The translations under genes and the position numbers were made by a program. A stretch of DNA of 64,000 bases from Ferdinandcohnia salidurans (GTDB lineage Bacteria > Bacillota > Bacilli > Bacillales > Bacillaceae_L): positions 124,001 through 188,000 of the forward strand of contig NZ_JBHUEK010000025.1 in the NCBI RefSeq assembly GCF_042680725.1, in the 5' to 3' direction. Below, in pieces: positions 8,940 through 17,647 of the stretch. Under the pieces are notes generated by a model that saw nothing but the letters and a program-made list of their open reading frames with translations, was not told the origin of the DNA and ran no database searches. Each line of letters starts with the position of its first letter. Positions within the stretch are counted from its first letter, which is position 1.

Positions 8940-9953
8940 TTGAACATGTCAAGAGAATCAGTAAAAAAGAAGAAGAAAAGAAGACGGAGAATATTTTTAC
9001 GCCTATTTCTGTTTATTTTAATAATCATACTAGCGTATGGTGGATATGTTTTTTATTCTGCAATGAAAGCAGCAAATAATTCATATGAAGAAATTGATCG
9101 AGGTAATAAATCTGAGTTACGAGAGGAAGAAGTAACTATAAGTAAGGATCCTTTTTCAGTATTACTTATGGGAATTGAGGATTATTCAAGCGAAGGTAAG
9201 GGTGGCCGATCCGATACATTAATGGTAGCAACATTTAATCCTAATGAAGGGTCAGCAAAACTTGTGAGTATTCCTCGTGACTCGCTTGTTAAAATTCCTG
9301 GTAAGCAAAATAAGGATAAAATCAATCATTCATATTCTGCTGGTGGAAAAGAGTTAACAATTAAAACAGTTGAAAACTATTTAGATATTCCTATCGATTA
9401 TTATGCAACAATAAACTTCGAAGGCTTCGTGAATACAATTGATATTCTTGGTGGCGTTACCGTGGATGTTCCATTTGACTTTTGGGATTATAAACAAGGT
9501 GATTGGAATACCAAATATTATTTTACCGAGGGTAAAATGAAATTGAATGGTGATGAAGCATTAACCTATGCGCGAATGAGATACCGGGACCCCATGGGTG
9601 ACATCGGTCGTAACGAACGACAAAAACAAATTGTAATGGCTGTAATTGACGAATTAGTAAAGCCAACATCAGTAATGAAAATAGACAAAATCTCTAAAGA
9701 AATAGGAAGTAATATTCAAACTAACCTGCGTGTAAGAGATTTACTGGCAATACTTAAGCAGTACCCAAATTTCGGTTCAGATAATATAGAAACACTTATA
9801 TTAGAAGGTTATAGTGACACTATAAATGGAATTTCTTATATTATTCCCGATGAAAACTCGGTTAATGAAATTCACGATGAATTGATGACGCACTTGGAAC
9901 TCAATAGCCAAAATCAATTTGGATTGGAAGGTAATAACTCAAATAATCCTTAA
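8940..9953 (+). CDS. LCP (LytR-CpsA-Psr) family wall-glycopolymer transferase
   Basis: Protein of 337 residues with a very basic N terminus, one membrane segment at about 18-40 and an extracellular LCP domain from about 75. Visible motifs are GGRSDTLMVATFNP, SIPRDSLVKIPG with the phosphate-binding arginine, KINHSYSAGG, and YARMRYRDPMGDIGRNERQ. LCP enzymes move teichoic acid or capsule from undecaprenyl pyrophosphate to peptidoglycan. TTG start at 8940 with GAGGAG 8 bases before; the ATG at 8946 is 14 bases away and less likely. It is 26 bases after yvyE, so the two are cotranscribed. Corresponds by place to B. subtilis lytR; other TagTUV names are possible. Confidence 0.92.
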   Translation: MNMSRESVKKKKKRRRRIFLRLFLFILIIILAYGGYVFYSAMKAANNSYEEIDRGNKSELREEEVTISKDPFSVLLMGIEDYSSEGKGGRSDTLMVATFNPNEGSAKLVSIPRDSLVKIPGKQNKDKINHSYSAGGKELTIKTVENYLDIPIDYYATINFEGFVNTIDILGGVTVDVPFDFWDYKQGDWNTKYYFTEGKMKLNGDEALTYARMRYRDPMGDIGRNERQKQIVMAVIDELVKPTSVMKIDKISKEIGSNIQTNLRVRDLLAILKQYPNFGSDNIETLILEGYSDTINGISYIIPDENSVNEIHDELMTHLELNSQNQFGLEGNNSNNP

Positions 9954-9973
9954 ACCCACTTTAAAGTGGGTTT
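9952..9973 (+). terminator. Perfect 22-bp palindrome overlapping the LCP stop codon
   Basis: The sequence from 9952 to 9973 is a perfect inverted repeat (AAACCCACTTT and its complement) that starts within the stop codon. It lacks a strong T run, so it may pause or assist the stronger terminator that follows. Confidence 0.55.
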
Positions 9974-9985
9974 AGATTAGATTAG

Positions 9986-10022
9986 AAAGAGACCAAATCT
10001 TTTACTGATTTGGTCTCTTTTC
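9986..10022. terminator. Bidirectional terminator between LCP and GH73 genes
   Basis: Stem AAAGAGACCAAATC / GATTTGGTCTCTTT with 7-base loop; A run on one side and T run on the other, serving the two convergent genes. Confidence 0.9.
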
Positions 10023-10023
10023 A

Positions 10024-13023
10024 TTACTTACGATATTCTGGTATTTCAAATGTAATTGAGTAGCCTTCTAACAAAGAATAAAGATCATAGATTCTGCTTG
10101 TTTGTTTAACTGCCCATCCGATATCAGTAGCATATAAATATGCCCCTGGAGTATCTGGATTCCATTTCATTTTATATAATGTTTCCTTTTTATTATGGAC
10201 ATATTTTTCCGCAATAAACTTAGCTCCACCAATTACTGCCTTATCTGGACTAGTCCATCCTTCATAATAGGCCTTTTCAACTCCACATTTTAACGGACAT
10301 GAATCAGCCGCTCCAATACCGTACATATTAAATACGATATTATCATATGAAGTAGCAGAAGAATCTAATATATCGATAATCAATTGACCCTCATCATTAT
10401 ATTTTCTATTAATCTTCACACCTAAAGCAAGTTGAGACTTACCATTTCCAGTCTCATGTAAGGCATGTGACATCAAATAAATTTCATTAATATTGTATAA
10501 CTGTCCTGCTTCAATAAAAGCCGCCGCTCTACCTGATAAAATGCCTTTATCCTTTAGAATTTTCTCGTTTACTTCACTAGCAGTGACCCCAGCAGTTCCA
10601 GATAACTTCATGAACTGGTAAAATGCTGCTGAATCGCGACTGAAGTTATTTGGGTCTAGATAGTATAGAGTATCTTCAGGACTTGCATTTTTCCATGTAG
10701 CCTTGTGTTCAATTTGATACCAACCATTTTCTTCACCAACAATCTTAACCTTACTATCCTTACTTAGCTGGGCAACAACCCAATAGCTTGTTGATGATCC
10801 ACCTCTAACGTTTAATGTACCAGCAGTAACATAACCAATCGATGGATTAGTAGAATCCAATTGAATGTAGTCTTTTGACACAAACGTTTTATAATACTTA
10901 TCAGTTTGTGGTGGTGGAGATGAAGCCATTTGTTTAGTTAAAGATTCCTCTAAAGAAAGTTCATATTGCTTATATACATAAGTAATAAATGGACCAATCT
11001 GGACATCAGGTTTATAAATATACCCAATTCTTCCCCCAATAGAGACTTCAAGCCATTCTCTAGAAGTTTGACGGATAATTGGATATGTCAATCCTGGTTC
11101 AAGAGTTGCAAATTCTACTAAATCACCTTCAGTTACAACGGTTGTTTTTTTAAATGTTGTAAATGTTTTAGTCGACACTTCTTTACCAGTATCCATACCA
11201 CGTAATCCTCCACCAGTAGATGGATGAACATCACTTGTCCTTACATATGCAATGCCATGACCGTATTTAATTTTAATAAAACTATCAGTCCAGCTCTGAA
11301 TCACATATTGCTGTTCCTTAACTAAATTCCCAACTTTAACATTGTTACCATTATCGTTCAAATAGATATTTACATCACTAAAGAGTGATTGAAAATACTT
11401 ATCGTTAGAAGAGAAGAACATCTCAAGATGCGGCTTGTACACATAGCCAATTCTTCCTCCAAAATCTACCTCTAGCCAATAAGTAGATGTCTGTCTAATG
11501 AATGGATAGTACTCGCCTGGATTGATTGTACCCATTTCTACAAGACTACCCGAGGTATTATCATAAACTACTAGGTTTTGTCTAGCACGAATAGATTCCC
11601 CAGAGTTTGTAGCCGAGCTGTTAACATTTTTAATACTGGTGCCTGTAGATGCCGCAATTTTACCATTTCTAACATATGCAATAGAAGATCCATATTTAAT
11701 TCTTACAAATCCAGTAATATGTCCAAGTATTGCATACTCTTGTCCTTTTGCTAAATTTGCAACAGGAATACTACTTCCATTTTGATTCACATATACAAAA
11801 GTTTCATCATCTACAACTTTAAAGTACTTATCTGAAGTATTTAGCATAGGAGTTACATGTGGAATATACACGTAACCAATTCTTCCACCAAGACCCACTT
11901 CAAACCAATCCGTAGATGTTTGTCTGATGACAGGGTATGTTTCTCCATACTGGATTTTTGCAAATTCTACTAAACTACCAGAAGTATTATCATATACTGA
12001 TAAATTTCGATTTGCTGTAACAAATCGGTTAGAATTAGCTAAACCCTTATTCAGATTTTTAATTGTAGCTCCATTACTTGGTTGAATAGCTGACTTTCTC
12101 ACATAAGCATTTTGATTACCAAAATGAATTCGAACAAAGCCATCAATCTGATTTAGAATAACATATTCTTGCCCCTCTACCAGTTCTCCAACCTTTACAT
12201 TAGAGCCATTTTGATTGAAATAAATTGGAACTCCTGGTTCATTAACTTTAAAATACTTCTCATTCCCAGTAAAGGTAGGCTGTGTTTCGGTTTTTTCTAC
12301 AATTTGCGTTTTCTTCACCATAATGGATTGTGTAGTAATTGTTTGTGAAGGAGTTGCTTCTTGTACGATATTTGTTGAATCAGAAGCTGCTTCTTCTTTT
12401 ACTACTTCATTAATTGTGGTGTTTGATTCTTCACTTTTACTTTCTTCCTTATCCTCAGCTTTTACTATTTTCCCAAGAACATTTCCAAAGATGATTGTGA
12501 CTTCTTTTTCATTTTCTTCATAAATACTAATAGTTTGAGAAGGTTCTACTGTACCGAGAACAGAAGTTAGATCTTCCGAATAAACATCCGTAAGTTCTGA
12601 AACTACAAAGTCTGAAAGGTCAGAACTATTTTCATAGAAACTAGTCTGTGCATCATCAAGAGGTTCAAAATATAATTGCTCAACACTTATACTTTGATTT
12701 CCAAATTGGAAAAAATATTTTCCATCTGTCCCTTGATTAACAAAAACAACTGCATTCTTTAATATAGTCCCAACTTCTTGACCTTCCTCATTTTGCAATA
12801 GAATATCGTCAGTGAACTTAACTAAAATCTGAGTTTGTTCTACTTGCTGGTTTGAAATTTCATGTTCTTGGATTTCATCGGTCTCCACTACTTGACTTTG
12901 TGGTTCTGAACTTTTAGTGGATTCCGTTCCTTCTGCTAATGTATTTCCTGGAATTCCAAGTAAAAAACAAAAAGCGTATAATAAGGAAATTAGCAAAATA
13001 ATTTTTTTATTATTTTTTATCAT
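10024..13023 (-). CDS. Secreted SH3-repeat autolysin with GH73 endo-beta-N-acetylglucosaminidase domain
   Basis: About 999 residues. Signal peptide at residues 1-31, then a low-complexity acidic/Thr region to about 240. Three similar modules of about 145 residues (about 250-690) follow, each with KYFKV.., VGELVEGQEYVI, YVR, SVYDNTSGSLVE and RIGYVY.P, i.e. paired SH3-like wall-binding folds. A clear bacterial SH3 (GYVTAGTLNVRGGSS) sits at about 745-795 and a C-terminal glucosaminidase domain at about 830-990 with SHALHETGNGKSQLA holding the catalytic glutamate. It cleaves the glycan strands of peptidoglycan, like LytD/LytG. Start codons GTG 13029, ATG 13026 and ATG 13023 are all possible; AGGAGG is best spaced (8 bases) for 13023. 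Confidence 0.9.
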   Translation of the reverse strand: MIKNNKKIILLISLLYAFCFLLGIPGNTLAEGTESTKSSEPQSQVVETDEIQEHEISNQQVEQTQILVKFTDDILLQNEEGQEVGTILKNAVVFVNQGTDGKYFFQFGNQSISVEQLYFEPLDDAQTSFYENSSDLSDFVVSELTDVYSEDLTSVLGTVEPSQTISIYEENEKEVTIIFGNVLGKIVKAEDKEESKSEESNTTINEVVKEEAASDSTNIVQEATPSQTITTQSIMVKKTQIVEKTETQPTFTGNEKYFKVNEPGVPIYFNQNGSNVKVGELVEGQEYVILNQIDGFVRIHFGNQNAYVRKSAIQPSNGATIKNLNKGLANSNRFVTANRNLSVYDNTSGSLVEFAKIQYGETYPVIRQTSTDWFEVGLGGRIGYVYIPHVTPMLNTSDKYFKVVDDETFVYVNQNGSSIPVANLAKGQEYAILGHITGFVRIKYGSSIAYVRNGKIAASTGTSIKNVNSSATNSGESIRARQNLVVYDNTSGSLVEMGTINPGEYYPFIRQTSTYWLEVDFGGRIGYVYKPHLEMFFSSNDKYFQSLFSDVNIYLNDNGNNVKVGNLVKEQQYVIQSWTDSFIKIKYGHGIAYVRTSDVHPSTGGGLRGMDTGKEVSTKTFTTFKKTTVVTEGDLVEFATLEPGLTYPIIRQTSREWLEVSIGGRIGYIYKPDVQIGPFITYVYKQYELSLEESLTKQMASSPPPQTDKYYKTFVSKDYIQLDSTNPSIGYVTAGTLNVRGGSSTSYWVVAQLSKDSKVKIVGEENGWYQIEHKATWKNASPEDTLYYLDPNNFSRDSAAFYQFMKLSGTAGVTASEVNEKILKDKGILSGRAAAFIEAGQLYNINEIYLMSHALHETGNGKSQLALGVKINRKYNDEGQLIIDILDSSATSYDNIVFNMYGIGAADSCPLKCGVEKAYYEGWTSPDKAVIGGAKFIAEKYVHNKKETLYKMKWNPDTPGAYLYATDIGWAVKQTSRIYDLYSLLEGYSITFEIPEYRK

Positions 13024-13045
13024 CATCACTCCCTCCTAGCCTCTT

Positions 13046-13086
13046 ATTATATCTAATTTATACTACAGTGTGTCAAAATTAGACAC
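13046..13086 (-). promoter_or_regulatory. Candidate promoter and inverted repeat of the autolysin gene
   Basis: On the minus strand TTGACA (13076-13071) and TATAAT (13051-13046) are separated by 19 bases, longer than the preferred 17. The -35 box lies inside an inverted repeat TGTGTC-N7-GACACA at about 13069-13086, a possible operator. The wide spacing suggests a promoter that needs an activator; this is inference. Confidence 0.5.
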
Positions 13087-13185
13087 ATTTTTATAAAAAA
13101 TTTGTATATCTTTGTCATATTTTTTTCTATGACACTTAGATAGGATACTTGATTCTTAGACTTAAAGAAATACCAAAAAATATCC

Positions 13186-13212
13186 AAAAAAAGAAGACTC
13201 AAAACTGAGTCT
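13186..13212 (-). terminator. Terminator of the gtaB end of the polysaccharide cluster
   Basis: Stem AGACTCA/TGAGTCT with a 4-base loop and a run of T on the minus strand. It starts at the gtaB stop codon and closes the long minus-strand cluster. Confidence 0.8.
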
Positions 13213-14087
13213 CAACGGAAAGTTTTGGTTAATTCAATTAAATAGTCCTTTAGCTCTTCTGAAAATTCTTTTCTACTGAGTGCAATCTCTATCGTTGCTT
13301 GAATAAAGCTCAATTTATCACCTATATCATACCGTTTCCCTTCAAAATGTAAGGCTAATACCTTTTCTAGATCATTTAAACGGTTAATTGCATCTGTAAG
13401 CTGGATTTCTTCACCTTTACCAGGCTTTTGATTTTCAAGGATAGAGAAAATTTCAGGTGTTAACACATAGCGTCCCATGATTGCGTAATTAGATGGTGCC
13501 TCCTTAACAGATGGCTTTTCTACTAATGAGCTTAATTCAAAAAGCTTGTCTGAAAGCTGGTGTTTAATTTGAATGATTCCATACTTAGATACGTCTGATT
13601 CTTCAACTGGTTGGACACCAATTACCGGTGTTTGATAAGCATCATATATATCAATAAGCTGTTTTAAAGTCGGAGTTTCAGATTGAACAATATCGTCACC
13701 TAAAAGCACAGCAAATGGTTCATTTCCAATAAAACGGCTTGCACAGAAAATGGCATGTCCCAAACCTTTTGGTTCTTTTTGTCGAATATAGTGGATGTTT
13801 GCAAAATTCGCAACTGCTTGTACCTGTTGCAGAAGGTCATACTTTTCTTTTTTGGCTAGAGTATCTTCTAATTCATATGCCTTATCAAAATGGTCTTCAA
13901 TCGAACGTTTTCCCCTACCAGTGACAATAATAATATCTTCAATACCTGATTCGATGGCTTCCTCAACAATATATTGAATTGTTGGTTTATCTACAATTGG
14001 AAGCATTTCCTTAGGTTGTGCCTTTGTTGCTGGTAAAAACCTAGTTCCTAATCCAGCTGCCGGAATAATTGCTTTTCTAACTTTCAT
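13212..14087 (-). CDS. gtaB: UTP-glucose-1-phosphate uridylyltransferase
   Basis: Protein of about 291 residues making UDP-glucose from UTP and glucose-1-phosphate. Nucleotidyltransferase signature KAIIPAAGLGTRFLPATKA at the start, then PKEMLPIVDKPTIQYIVEEA, and the typical GLGHAIFCAS and LLGDDIV segments, as in GalU/GtaB/YngB. The ATG at 14087 is chosen because AGGAG is 8 bases upstream; the ATG at 14096 leaves only 3. It is the last gene of the polysaccharide cluster and supplies UDP-glucose for glycan, glycolipid or teichoic acid synthesis. A housekeeping copy elsewhere in the genome is possible. Confidence 0.95.
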   Translation of the reverse strand: MKVRKAIIPAAGLGTRFLPATKAQPKEMLPIVDKPTIQYIVEEAIESGIEDIIIVTGRGKRSIEDHFDKAYELEDTLAKKEKYDLLQQVQAVANFANIHYIRQKEPKGLGHAIFCASRFIGNEPFAVLLGDDIVQSETPTLKQLIDIYDAYQTPVIGVQPVEESDVSKYGIIQIKHQLSDKLFELSSLVEKPSVKEAPSNYAIMGRYVLTPEIFSILENQKPGKGEEIQLTDAINRLNDLEKVLALHFEGKRYDIGDKLSFIQATIEIALSRKEFSEELKDYLIELTKTFR

Positions 14088-14104
14088 GCCATACACTCCT
14101 ATCT

Positions 14105-15202
14105 TTATCTACTAGTCATATCCTTATAAATGGATTCCATAACAGAAACATTTTTCTCCCAATCATATAAGGATTGTGTATATATTCTGCCTTGGTTTCC
14201 TAATCGCTCTCTTTTTTCTTCATCCATAACTAGCTCATACAGTTTTTCAGCGATTTCTTTTGCATTCTTTGGCTCAACAACAAAACCAGTCTCTTCGTCC
14301 TTTACTACCTCGGGTAACCCTCCAACATTACTTACAATGACAGGTATTCCTGAAGCCGACGCCTCAACTATCGCAACGCCGAAGCTTTCACTATCAAGTG
14401 TACTTGGCGCACAGTATATATCTAGTTTATTTAAATAGGAAGGAACTTCTGTGTGAGGTACTGCGCCAGTAAATGATACAATGTCCTCCATTTGATATTC
14501 TTTAACTAAATCTTGTAATTCCTGAAGCTGTGATCCTTTCCCAATAATTAAAAGCTTTATTTGATCTGCAATTGCATATTTGTATTCCTCTTGTAATCGA
14601 TTTAATAGTAAATGTACACCTTCGATCAAATATTCAGGACCATATTTTGTTTCTAACGCTTTAATCATTCCGATTGTGATGTTATTATCATGTTTCCCTT
14701 CCTTACTAGGTTTAAAACGGTTCATATCAACACCAAAAGGAGTGACTTCAATCTTCATTTCTTTAGGACAAAACTGTTCGGTTTGTTTTTTCATGACATG
14801 ACTTGTTGAAGCTAAGCGATCAGCTACCCTTAAATTTTTCATCAATATTTTTCGCTTTGAAGAACTCTCATACGGGAAATCATACACATCACTTCCCCAT
14901 ACAGATAATAAAGTTGGTTTATAGTTAATAAACCTAGATAAGGTTCCGTATCCACTTGCATAATGAGTATTAAGGATATCTGGTTTTAGTTCCGAAATTA
15001 TTTTCTTTGCTTTTAAGGCATTCAAATAATACCCTAGCGGTGCTGGATAAGGAAGTATAATAATTTGAACTCTTGAATCAATTTTATGCTCTTCCTGTTG
15101 ATGCATCGTTAGTAGAGTCAATTTATGATTTCTTTCCACCAAAGAGTTAACCCATCTAACGGTATGTATTGAATTCGCCGGTGCTAGAAAACATATATGC
15201 AT
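14105..15202 (-). CDS. GT4 family glycosyltransferase
   Basis: Protein of 365 residues with the GT-B fold of GT4 retaining glycosyltransferases. N-terminal acceptor domain (LAPANSIHTVRWVNSL, NTHYASGYGTLSRF) and C-terminal nucleotide-sugar domain with LLIIGKGSQLQELQDL, PSTLDSESFGVAIVEASASGIPVI and GGLPEVV. The ESFGV.IVEA segment is the EX7E motif. No membrane segment seen, so it acts at the cytoplasmic face. Next to Wzy, Wzx and other transferases; it adds one sugar to the lipid-linked repeat unit. Donor and acceptor cannot be told from sequence alone. Confidence 0.88.
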   Translation of the reverse strand: MHICFLAPANSIHTVRWVNSLVERNHKLTLLTMHQQEEHKIDSRVQIIILPYPAPLGYYLNALKAKKIISELKPDILNTHYASGYGTLSRFINYKPTLLSVWGSDVYDFPYESSSKRKILMKNLRVADRLASTSHVMKKQTEQFCPKEMKIEVTPFGVDMNRFKPSKEGKHDNNITIGMIKALETKYGPEYLIEGVHLLLNRLQEEYKYAIADQIKLLIIGKGSQLQELQDLVKEYQMEDIVSFTGAVPHTEVPSYLNKLDIYCAPSTLDSESFGVAIVEASASGIPVIVSNVGGLPEVVKDEETGFVVEPKNAKEIAEKLYELVMDEEKRERLGNQGRIYTQSLYDWEKNVSVMESIYKDMTSR

Positions 15203-15239
15203 AAACTATCATTTCCTTTATCAAATCATTTTTTCAAAG

Positions 15240-16487
15240 CTATAGTTTGGAATGCTGGGTGAATTCTTTTATATGACCCTTTTTTTCATATGCTGTGTTT
15301 ATAAATGCTAATGAAACACCATATAAGAGCCACATTGGCCAAAAATAAAATAAACGACTTGGTCCAATGCAAGCAATAACAAAACCAATATAGCTTAAAA
15401 ACAGACAAAAAGCTAATGCCGAAGCTTCATTATTTCTTTTATAAATTTGCCATAACTTCTTAACTAGGAAGATGAGGAAAGCTAGATAAAACGCAAAAAC
15501 AATAATGCCATAATTTGTACTAACCTCGATCCACCAATTATGTGGATTAACAATTCCATTTGTATTAAACTTTTCTTGATTAACGTGATATTGAAAGTTA
15601 CCTGACCCTACTCCCAATAAGAAGTAATTAATGTTAGAGTATATACCATTCAATATCAAACTTATTCTAGTACTAGTTGATCCTTGTTCGGCAACTCCTG
15701 TAATTTCAATAACCTTATTAATGATATCTCCCGAGAAATATATAAAGACCCCGATAAAAAGTGGAGTAAATACTAATAGAAACTTTATCAAATTAACTAA
15801 ACGAGGGCGATAAAGCATAAATAAGAATACAATAATTTGTATTAAGAATGCGAGTATAGCAATTCTTGATCCATTCATAAACATTATGAATAAGATCGCT
15901 CCAAGAATAGGTAACTGAAATGGTTTTTTTATCATAAGGAAAAATGGTGTGATCATAACAAGAAATAATGAGAGATCATTTTCATTATAAAAGAAAGCTG
16001 TTGCTACCCTTAATCCTAATTCTTCAAATTTCTCATCTATAACATAACGCGAAGTACCAAGATGAAAATTAAAAGCTAGCTCCAAAAGAGAGAGGGCAAT
16101 AGTAACACTTCCAATTAGAATAAAGGAATAATTAATCCACTGTAATAAATTCTTTCGATTAAGGCTTTCAATTATTGCAATTACCAGTAGAATGAATACA
16201 CCAAAATAATATAACTCTTTAATTCCCTCAACTTTATTTGTAGCCCAAAGAATAGAAGCAACTCCAAATAAAAACCAGCCTATTAAAAAGACAAGAGCAG
16301 GCTTGATTGATTGTACTTGTAAAGAATTAGGTAATAATATATATTTAATAAATAAAAATACTAAAAACAAGAATAATACAATTCTAAGTAATGTGACATG
16401 GAGTGGTCCAATTGGAACATTAATTAAAAACGGGTCCAGAAAAACCAAAATAAACAAAAATAGATAAAAAAATAGCTTTATTCTCAT
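15240..16487 (-). CDS. O-antigen ligase/polymerase-like membrane protein (Wzy)
   Basis: Protein of 415 residues with about ten to twelve hydrophobic segments and a large extracytoplasmic loop containing NPHNWWIEVSTNYGII, typical of the Wzy_C/O-antigen ligase family. In a Gram-positive cluster with Wzx and Wzz it should polymerise lipid-linked repeats outside the membrane. Its start overlaps the stop of the preceding glycosyltransferase gene by 4 bases (ATGA), so the two are translationally coupled. Confidence 0.85.
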   Translation of the reverse strand: MRIKLFFYLFLFILVFLDPFLINVPIGPLHVTLLRIVLFLFLVFLFIKYILLPNSLQVQSIKPALVFLIGWFLFGVASILWATNKVEGIKELYYFGVFILLVIAIIESLNRKNLLQWINYSFILIGSVTIALSLLELAFNFHLGTSRYVIDEKFEELGLRVATAFFYNENDLSLFLVMITPFFLMIKKPFQLPILGAILFIMFMNGSRIAILAFLIQIIVFLFMLYRPRLVNLIKFLLVFTPLFIGVFIYFSGDIINKVIEITGVAEQGSTSTRISLILNGIYSNINYFLLGVGSGNFQYHVNQEKFNTNGIVNPHNWWIEVSTNYGIIVFAFYLAFLIFLVKKLWQIYKRNNEASALAFCLFLSYIGFVIACIGPSRLFYFWPMWLLYGVSLAFINTAYEKKGHIKEFTQHSKL

Positions 16488-17647
16488 CTTGCACCCTCAA
16501 AAACCTGCTTATATAATTTGGTTATTCTTGTAACAACAGATTCCTCACTAAAACGTGACACACAGTCATTACGAATATATTCTGCATCATAGGCATGATA
16601 ATTCTCTTGGATATATTGCATGGCCTGTCCTAAGCCATCGATATCCTCAACATGGACTAGCTTTCCATTAATTTCATTGACAATCATTTCTGGCCCTCCA
16701 CATGCAGTAGCTACGATTGGCTTTCCACAAGCAAGTGCTTCTATAAACACCACTCCAAAGGTTTCAAAACGACTTGCTAAAACAAAAGCATGTGCTTTTT
16801 GAATTTCCTCTTTGACCCGTTCACGATTCAATTCTCCTAAAAAGGTAATCTGCTTCTCAACGCTTAGCTTTTTCGCAAGAAACTCTAGTGCTTCTCGTTC
16901 TCCACCATTTCCACCTATCACTAATTCAACAGGCTTCCCCTTAAAATACTTCGCGAATGCTTGAATTAATATGTCCATTCCTTTTTTATGCTGTAAAAAA
17001 GCAACAGTGAAAAATCGAAAAATTCCAGATTGTGAAAGTTTACTTTCATCTATTTGAAACATCCCTATATCTACAATATTTGGAATGATCTTTATTTTAT
17101 CTTTAGTGACGTAGTTTTCAAGCTCTTTTGCTAAACCAGGTCCAACCGAAATAATATATTCAGCCTTCTGACATGCATACGTTATTTCTTTCTTCTCATA
17201 TGGTCGAATTAAATTCCTTAAGAAAGCTGTCGAGTGTTCTGTAATAACAAACGGTATACCTTCTTTTTCAGACAACTTAGAAACTGACCATCCTGCCCAT
17301 AAACAAGAATGAGCATGAAGCATATCCGGTTTTCCTTCAGTTTCAACATATAGCCTATACAATGCCTCTAATCGTGAATAGAATACTATGGCTGTTGCGA
17401 AAGGAACTCTCCCAGGGATAAGATTATAACCTCTTAGACGGTAAGTTTTGACACCATCTTCATGGGTAATTAAAACACCTTTCTTACCTTTTGATGCCTT
17501 AAACATTCTAGTTGTCCAAACTTCCGGATACAACACCGTTACATCATGACCAGCTTTTTGAAGTGCTTTAGCCTGTTCTTTAAAAAATATACCATTTAAT
17601 GGATTATTTTCTGTTGGATACCACGATGGAACAATTACAATTTTCAT
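16484..17647 (-). CDS. GT4 family glycosyltransferase
   Basis: Protein of 387 residues beginning MKIVIVPSWYPTENNPLNG, a common start of GT4 exopolysaccharide enzymes. FFKEQAKALQKAGHDVTVLYPE marks the N-terminal Rossmann domain; the C-terminal one has ELVIGGNGGEREALEFL and ASRFETFGVVFIEALACGKPIVA (EX7E). It overlaps both neighbours by 4 bases, a tight Wzx-GT-Wzy arrangement. Sugar specificity is not evident. Confidence 0.9.
   Translation of the reverse strand: MKIVIVPSWYPTENNPLNGIFFKEQAKALQKAGHDVTVLYPEVWTTRMFKASKGKKGVLITHEDGVKTYRLRGYNLIPGRVPFATAIVFYSRLEALYRLYVETEGKPDMLHAHSCLWAGWSVSKLSEKEGIPFVITEHSTAFLRNLIRPYEKKEITYACQKAEYIISVGPGLAKELENYVTKDKIKIIPNIVDIGMFQIDESKLSQSGIFRFFTVAFLQHKKGMDILIQAFAKYFKGKPVELVIGGNGGEREALEFLAKKLSVEKQITFLGELNRERVKEEIQKAHAFVLASRFETFGVVFIEALACGKPIVATACGGPEMIVNEINGKLVHVEDIDGLGQAMQYIQENYHAYDAEYIRNDCVSRFSEESVVTRITKLYKQVFEGAR

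Noticed and set aside
13030..13185. Possible c-di-AMP (ydaO) riboswitch before the autolysin gene
   Set aside because: None of the conserved ydaO-type motifs is visible; only a promoter-like pair and a short palindrome are found.
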